From: Kribbella jiaozuonensis
GTDB taxonomy: Bacteria > Actinomycetota > Actinomycetes > Propionibacteriales > Kribbellaceae
NCBI RefSeq assembly: GCF_005233875.1
Contig: NZ_SZPZ01000003.1
Location: 248,001 to 312,000, forward strand
Direction: 5' to 3'
Length of the DNA stretch: 64,000 nucleotides
Shown here: positions 59,684-64,000 of the stretch, piece by piece
Layout: each line of letters begins with the position of its first letter
Numbering within the stretch: position 1 is the first letter of the stretch
The notes under the pieces: model-generated
Database searches by the model: none
Seen by the model: only the letters and a program-made list of their open reading frames with translations
What the model was told of the DNA's origin: nothing
Program-made: the position numbers and the translations under genes

Positions 59684-60029
59684 GGCTACTCCCAGGGGCG
59701 GGTGGGGACCGGACGGAGGTCAGTCTGCCCAGCCTGTCCGGCTTCCGAACATCCGCGCCGCGAACACCGGATGAAGGTTTGAGCCGGTGGGGCGGTGAAC
59801 GGGTGAGTGCCCGTTCATCGCCCCACCTGGGTGGATGGGCCCCCATCAAGCCGCGACTGTCCGCCGCAGCCTGCTCTGCCCACCCACCAGCGAGGTACTA
59901 CTGGCGGGCAGTACCTCACCGACGAGGGTGGCGTGATGGCGGACGCCGTTTACGGACCGTACTCATTCCGGCACTCGTTGTCCATGGCTCGCGACCGCGA
60001 TCTCACCGTACTGACAGGTCACTGTCCCG
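59684..60029. other. Intergenic stretch of 346 bp with two strong dyads
   Basis: This is the region upstream of the nuclease gene and downstream of the PrsW-like gene. One 18-bp hairpin (next entry) and the dyad GAGGTACT-(10)-AGTACCTC (59892-59899/59910-59917) are present. A smaller GATGGG/CCCATC dyad lies between them. No open frame with coding character was found. The first dyad may terminate transcription and the second may be an operator. Confidence 0.5.
59786..59827. terminator. Long GC-rich hairpin
   Basis: The arms GGTGGGGCGGTGAACGGG (59786-59803) and 59810-59827 pair over 18 bp with one G-U pair and a 6-nt loop TGAGTG. No T-run follows. It lies 103 bp upstream of the nuclease start and 203 bp after the PrsW-like stop, so it may end read-through from the right or act as a leader structure. 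Confidence 0.45.
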
Positions 60030-60818
60030 TCAGGCGACCACGACGGCGGTGTCGGTCCGCTGGGCCCGCTTCAGCCCGTACAGCAGCAGGCCGATCGAGA
60101 TCGCGCCGACGACGGCGTACGTGATCGTGCCGCCGATCCCGTCCCAGGTGGTGTGCAGCGCCACGGCCAGCGCGTACATCCCGACGAAGCCCGCGAAATG
60201 CGCACCGGTCGGCTTGATCACGAACCGCCACAGGCCCCAGCAGGCGAGCCCGGTCCAGGCCGCGTGCCCGGCCGGTGACAGCAGGCCGCGGATGAACAGC
60301 GTCTGCTCGGCGGCGCCGACGTTCCCGTTCGACTGCAGCAGCGCGACGAACGCGTACCCCATCGTCTCGAGTACGGCGAACCCGGTGCCGACCGCGACGC
60401 CGATCACGATCCCGCGGCCGACCGACGTCCGGTACCGGTGCCCGAAGAAGATCACCAGGATCGCCGGTACGACGAGCTTCGCCGCCTCCTCGATCAGCCC
60501 GACCCCGACCATCGGCAGCGTCCCGAGCCGCCGCATCGCGTCGTACTCGAGCAGTCCGGCGACCACCACGCCGACCACGCCGCCGAACAGCAGGCACCCG
60601 CCGAGCGTCGGCCCGTCGATCAGCCACCGCCCGGACCGCCCGGCCGCGAACGTCACGAACGTGAGCGGTACGACGAGCGCCCCGAGCAGGATCATCGTCG
60701 GGAACAGGTTCGGGTTCCCGGTATCGGTCAGCACGGCCAGCACGGCGAGGTAGAGCCCGGCGCCGATCAGGAACGTCCCCACCCAGGCCCACCGACGTAC
60801 CAACTGCTGTCCGGTCAT
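60030..60818 (-). CDS. PrsW-type intramembrane metalloprotease
   Basis: This is a 262-residue membrane protein with about eight helices. GVGLIEEAAKLVVPAILV has the catalytic EExxK motif. GTGFAVLETMGYAF, GHAAWTGLACWGLW and ALHTTWDGIGG supply the other conserved Glu and His residues of the PrsW family. PrsW cleaves anti-sigma factors in Bacillus; the substrate here is unknown. The ATG at 60818 has AGGAG directly against it, so the true start may lie slightly downstream. Confidence 0.9.
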   Translation of the reverse strand: MTGQQLVRRWAWVGTFLIGAGLYLAVLAVLTDTGNPNLFPTMILLGALVVPLTFVTFAAGRSGRWLIDGPTLGGCLLFGGVVGVVVAGLLEYDAMRRLGTLPMVGVGLIEEAAKLVVPAILVIFFGHRYRTSVGRGIVIGVAVGTGFAVLETMGYAFVALLQSNGNVGAAEQTLFIRGLLSPAGHAAWTGLACWGLWRFVIKPTGAHFAGFVGMYALAVALHTTWDGIGGTITYAVVGAISIGLLLYGLKRAQRTDTAVVVA

Positions 60819-60963
60819 CTCCTGATGGTGCCGGGTGATGGCGTGGTTGCGCCATGTCGCAGGGACGGCAGTGATGGACAGGGCCGATTGCTGTGACCTG
60901 ATTGCAAACTCTGTCGGAAGAAGAGGTGGTCCTGCCCCGAACCTCTCGAAGGAGAATCCGCCT

Positions 60964-63900
60964 ATGTCCCCCACCCGTCTCACCGCCGCCACCCTCGCGG
61001 CGATGCTGACCCTCGGCGCGCTGTCGGCGATCCCGGCCGCCGCCGCCCCGCCGACCGGATCCACCGCGATCAAGTCCTCCACCGTCACGCTGATCACCGG
61101 CGACGTCGTCCAGCTGACCGACGCCGGCGGCGGCAAGAAGGCTGCCACCGTCACGCCGGCGCCCGGCCGTGAAGGCGTCTCGTTCCACACGATCGAGGTC
61201 GACGGCGGGCTCCGGGTCCTGCCGAGCGACGCCGTCCCGTACATCTCCACCGGCGTCCTCGACGCGAACCTGTTCGACGTCGACGAGCTGATCGCCGACG
61301 GGTACGGCGCCGCCGCCAACCTCCCGCTGATCGTCAAGGACACTCCCGGCCTGCGGACCGAGCAGAACCTCGCCGGTACGACGACCACCCGGCAGCTCCC
61401 GTCGATCGGCGGCCGGGCTGTGGACGCGGCCAAGGACCAGCTCCCGGCCCTGTGGAAGTCGCTCAGGCCCGCCGCCGGTGCCCGGTCGCTGAACAGCGGC
61501 ATCACCAAGATCTGGCTCGACGGCAAGGTCCGTCCGGTGCTCGACAAGAGCGTCCCGCAGATCGGCGCACCGGACGCGTGGAAGGCCGGGTACGAAGGCA
61601 CCGGCGTCGAGGTCGCCGTACTGGACACCGGCGTGGACGCAACGCACCCGGACCTGACCGGCAAGGTCAAGGAGAGCGTGGACTTCTCCGGCAGCCCGAG
61701 CGGCACCGTGGACCAGTTCGGCCACGGCACGCACGTGGCCGCGACCATCGCCGGCACGGGTGCGGGCGCGGGCGGTACTCGCAAGGGCGTCGCGCCGAAG
61801 GCGGATCTGCTGGTCGGCAAGGTGCTCGGTGACGACGGATACGGGTACGACTCCTGGATCATCGCCGGAATGGAGTGGGCTGCGAACGAAGGCGCGAAGG
61901 TCGTCAACATGAGCCTCGGCGGTGGGGCCACAGATGGCACCGACCCGCTCAGCCAGGCTGTCAACGACATCACCGCCCAGACCGGCACCCTGTTCGTCGT
62001 TGCCGCAGGCAACGAAGGCCAGGACGAGACGGTCGGTACGCCGGGCGCCGCCGCATCCGCGCTCACCGTCGGGGCGGTCGACCGCAACGACCAGCTCGCG
62101 GACTTCTCCAGCCGTGGACCCCGTCTCGGCGACGCCGGCCTGAAGCCGGAGATCACCGCGCCCGGCGTCGGCATCATCGCGGCCCGCGCGGCCGGCACGA
62201 TCATGGGCGACCCGGTCGACGACCTCTACACGTCGGCCTCCGGTACGTCGATGGCGACGCCGCACGTCGCCGGTGCGGCCGCACTGATCGCGCAGCAGCA
62301 CCCGGACTGGAAGGCGGACCAGCTCAAGAACGCACTGGTCAGCACGGCGAAGACGCAGCCTGAGCAGACCGTGTACCAGCAAGGCGCGGGCCGGGTCGAC
62401 CTGACCAGGGCGGTTGCGCAGAAGGTGACCGCGAGCGGCGTCGCCGACTTCGGCCTGGAGTCCGGCACCCGCACTGTCACCTACCGGAACGACTCCGGCG
62501 CACCGATCACGCTGAACCTCGCCGCGCAGATCACCAACCTGGACGACAAGCAGCCGGCGACCGGCTTCACCGTGCCGGCGACCGTCACCGTTCCCGCCAA
62601 CGGGACCGCCGACGTCCCCGTGACCCTCGACCCGGCCAAGGTCGGCCGCGGTCAGTACAGCGGCTGGATCGTTGCCACCGGCCCCGATGGCGTCGTCACC
62701 CACACCGCGGTCGGCGCACTCCGGTCCGGTCCGAAGCACAAGGTGACGTTGCGCGCGGTCGGGCTGGACGGACAGCCCACCGGCGTACCGGTCATCTCGT
62801 TGTTCGGCGACAACTCGCGGTCCGACGTACTGGCGTGGATCCCGAACGGTGAGAGCTTCACGGCCGAGGTCGAGGAAGGTACGTACCTGCTGCACTCGCT
62901 GGTGGAGAACTCGGATCCGCAGGACGAGCAGGTGAGCCTGTTCACCGATCCGAACATCGTGGTCAGCAAGGACACCGAGATCGTCATCGACGCGCGGAAG
63001 GCGGTCCCGATCACGATCGAGACGCCGAAGCCGTCGGAACAGCAGGCGGTGCTGAGCTACTACGTGCACCGCGTGTACGCGAACGGCCGCTCGATCAGCC
63101 ACGGCGTGATGCACTTCAGCACGGTCAAGCAGGTCAACGTCACCCCGACGAAGCCGGTCAATAGCGGCAGCTTCGAGTTCTCGTCGCGCTGGCAGCTGGT
63201 CGCCCCGCTGGTCCAGGCGTCAGTCCCCGGCGTCCCTGGGCCCCTCGACATCAACCTGCTCCACCAGTCGCCGTCGTACGAAGGTAAGAAGCGGTTCCCG
63301 CTCGTCTACGCGGACCCCACGCTCAAGGGCGTGAAGGGTGCGGTTGCGGTGCTGGACTCGAGCGAGGACGGCTGGGGCAACGGCAGCGAGCACGACCAGA
63401 TCGTCGCGGCCGCGAACGCGGGCGCAGCTGGGGTGATCCTGGTCCGGCCGCCGGACTGGTCGGCGTGGACGGTATGGCGTCCGGTCGGCGACCGGGAGCC
63501 GATCCCGGCGATGGTCACCACCTCCAAGGACGGTCACAAGCTGATCGACCGGGCCCGTCGTGGCAAGGCGACCATCGACCTCACGCTCACCACCTCCAGC
63601 CCGTACCTGTACGACGTCCAGCAGGTCTCGACCGGGTCGATCCCGGCCAAGATCGACTACAAGGTGACGCCGGCGAACAGTGCGCGCATCACCACGCGGT
63701 ACGCCGACAACGGCGGGTTCAACTGGGCCAAGGAGCAGCGGTTCGGCTGGCGTCCGTGGCAGGAGTACTCGTGGAACGACTCCCAGCGGTTCGTCGAGAC
63801 CCCGAAGGTGCGCGAGGAGTGGGTGACGTCCGGCGACTCGCTCTGGCAGCACCGGGTGCACCACCTCTACACCTGGGACGACATGAACCCGCTGGCCGGC

Positions 63901-64000
63901 GGCATGACGTCCGTACCGCGCTCGTACCGGACCGGAACGTCGGACGAGACGTGGTTCGGTCCCGTCGTACGGCCCGCTGCAGCGCCTGGTGTGCAGTCCA
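60964..64000 (+). CDS. Secreted S8 family (subtilisin-like) serine protease, 3' end outside the window
   Basis: 1012 codons are visible with no stop. A signal peptide (LAAMLTLGALSAIPAAAA) is followed by an approximately 170-residue propeptide region. The catalytic domain has Asp221 (VAVLDTGVD), His254 (FGHGTHVAA), Asn350 (VVAAGNEG) and Ser429 (SGTSMATPHVAG), so the triad is complete. Later regions include a beta-sandwich (ITLNLAAQITNL) and a PA-like insert (AAANAGAAGVILVRPPDW). AAGGAG lies 9 nt upstream of the ATG. This architecture is typical of large secreted actinobacterial peptidases. Divergent from PrsW-like gene by 145 bp. Confidence 0.93.
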   Translation, partial: MSPTRLTAATLAAMLTLGALSAIPAAAAPPTGSTAIKSSTVTLITGDVVQLTDAGGGKKAATVTPAPGREGVSFHTIEVDGGLRVLPSDAVPYISTGVLDANLFDVDELIADGYGAAANLPLIVKDTPGLRTEQNLAGTTTTRQLPSIGGRAVDAAKDQLPALWKSLRPAAGARSLNSGITKIWLDGKVRPVLDKSVPQIGAPDAWKAGYEGTGVEVAVLDTGVDATHPDLTGKVKESVDFSGSPSGTVDQFGHGTHVAATIAGTGAGAGGTRKGVAPKADLLVGKVLGDDGYGYDSWIIAGMEWAANEGAKVVNMSLGGGATDGTDPLSQAVNDITAQTGTLFVVAAGNEGQDETVGTPGAAASALTVGAVDRNDQLADFSSRGPRLGDAGLKPEITAPGVGIIAARAAGTIMGDPVDDLYTSASGTSMATPHVAGAAALIAQQHPDWKADQLKNALVSTAKTQPEQTVYQQGAGRVDLTRAVAQKVTASGVADFGLESGTRTVTYRNDSGAPITLNLAAQITNLDDKQPATGFTVPATVTVPANGTADVPVTLDPAKVGRGQYSGWIVATGPDGVVTHTAVGALRSGPKHKVTLRAVGLDGQPTGVPVISLFGDNSRSDVLAWIPNGESFTAEVEEGTYLLHSLVENSDPQDEQVSLFTDPNIVVSKDTEIVIDARKAVPITIETPKPSEQQAVLSYYVHRVYANGRSISHGVMHFSTVKQVNVTPTKPVNSGSFEFSSRWQLVAPLVQASVPGVPGPLDINLLHQSPSYEGKKRFPLVYADPTLKGVKGAVAVLDSSEDGWGNGSEHDQIVAAANAGAAGVILVRPPDWSAWTVWRPVGDREPIPAMVTTSKDGHKLIDRARRGKATIDLTLTTSSPYLYDVQQVSTGSIPAKIDYKVTPANSARITTRYADNGGFNWAKEQRFGWRPWQEYSWNDSQRFVETPKVREEWVTSGDSLWQHRVHHLYTWDDMNPLAGGMTSVPRSYRTGTSDETWFGPVVRPAAAPGVQS

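Noticed and set aside
60019..63114. A 1031-codon open frame on the minus strand opposite the subtilisin-like protease
   Set aside because: Its sequence is Arg/Asp/Gly-rich low-complexity, has no domain, and mirrors the third-position GC bias of the S8 protease, whose full catalytic triad proves the plus strand is coding.
1..64000. tRNA, rRNA or riboswitch genes
   Set aside because: I looked at the intergenic stretches for cloverleaf-like or conserved riboswitch patterns and saw none; the longer gaps hold only repeats and hairpins as listed.

Overview
The window is 64 kb of high-GC DNA, about 70% by eye. Genes are tightly packed, GTG starts are common and many neighbours overlap by 4 nt. The gene content fits a saprophytic actinobacterium of the Propionibacteriales, most like Kribbella: a PotABCD/PuuB-type polyamine cluster, an AtuA/acyl-CoA carboxylase operon, GH172, an MpaB-type oxygenase, NACHT-type NTPases, mycothiol-type DinB proteins and an IdeR-type iron box. 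This taxonomic reading is an inference from gene content. I found no rRNA, tRNA, CRISPR array, integrase or complete insertion sequence.

Layout. 1-3520: the tail of a molybdopterin (sulfite oxidase-like) enzyme, then a TetR regulator divergent from a pseudo-ABC ATPase and a YhgE/Pip membrane protein. 3530-7869: a DinB protein with an internal deletion, a ceramidase-like enzyme, NanE with a sugar kinase, and a GH172 protein. 7866-21757: polyamine/amine catabolism, comprising an aldehyde dehydrogenase, an amidohydrolase, an omega-aminotransferase, potD-A-B-C followed by a PuuB-like oxidase, an Lrp/AsnC regulator and a second PuuB-like oxidase. This cluster is interrupted at 12.4-14.4 kb by a small lower-GC island bounded by an inverted repeat. 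21743-23206: an HTH-nucleotidyltransferase and a GntR/HutC regulator. 23310-33697: an eight-gene acyl-CoA operon (AtuA, two acyl-CoA dehydrogenases, the two carboxylase subunits, an acyl-CoA ligase, TetR) with almost every junction overlapping. 33670-38998: an AraC regulator, an Fsr-like MFS pump, a decayed NACHT NTPase and an EmrB/QacA-type pump. 39051-46496: a zinc-finger membrane protein, a Nudix-GNAT-nucleotidyltransferase fusion, an array of RNA-like hairpins, a small protein divergent from an HTH-TPR regulator, GNAT, MpaB-like oxygenase, ROK and an orphan ParA. 46608-50568: a glycine-betaine ABC transporter with a fused double permease. 50646-64000: truncated globin, APH(6)-like kinase, siderophore-interacting protein under an iron box, two tandem secreted paralogues, a tandem-duplicated AAA ATPase, a secreted endonuclease I, a PrsW-type protease and a subtilisin-like protease that runs off the right edge.

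How the genes work together. The Pot importer brings in putrescine or spermidine. The aminotransferase or the FAD oxidases deaminate it, and the aldehyde dehydrogenase oxidises the aminoaldehyde; the AsnC-type regulator sits between potD and an oxidase and probably senses an amine or amino acid. The Atu-like operon activates a branched or terpenoid acid to its CoA ester, desaturates it, carboxylates it and passes it on under its own TetR. The betaine transporter serves osmoprotection.

Most unusual features. The first is a tail-to-tail intergenic array of nine hairpins at 41089-41446, four of which display the same apical loop TGAGGA(R). The second is the Nudix-GNAT-nucleotidyltransferase fusion. 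The third is an 874-residue protein made of two AAA units, the second with a lost Walker A lysine. The fourth is a 1.6-kb island between inverted copies of a 140-180 bp repeat. P-loop loss recurs: the pseudo-ABC ATPase, the NACHT relic and the second AAA unit all lack a working Walker A.
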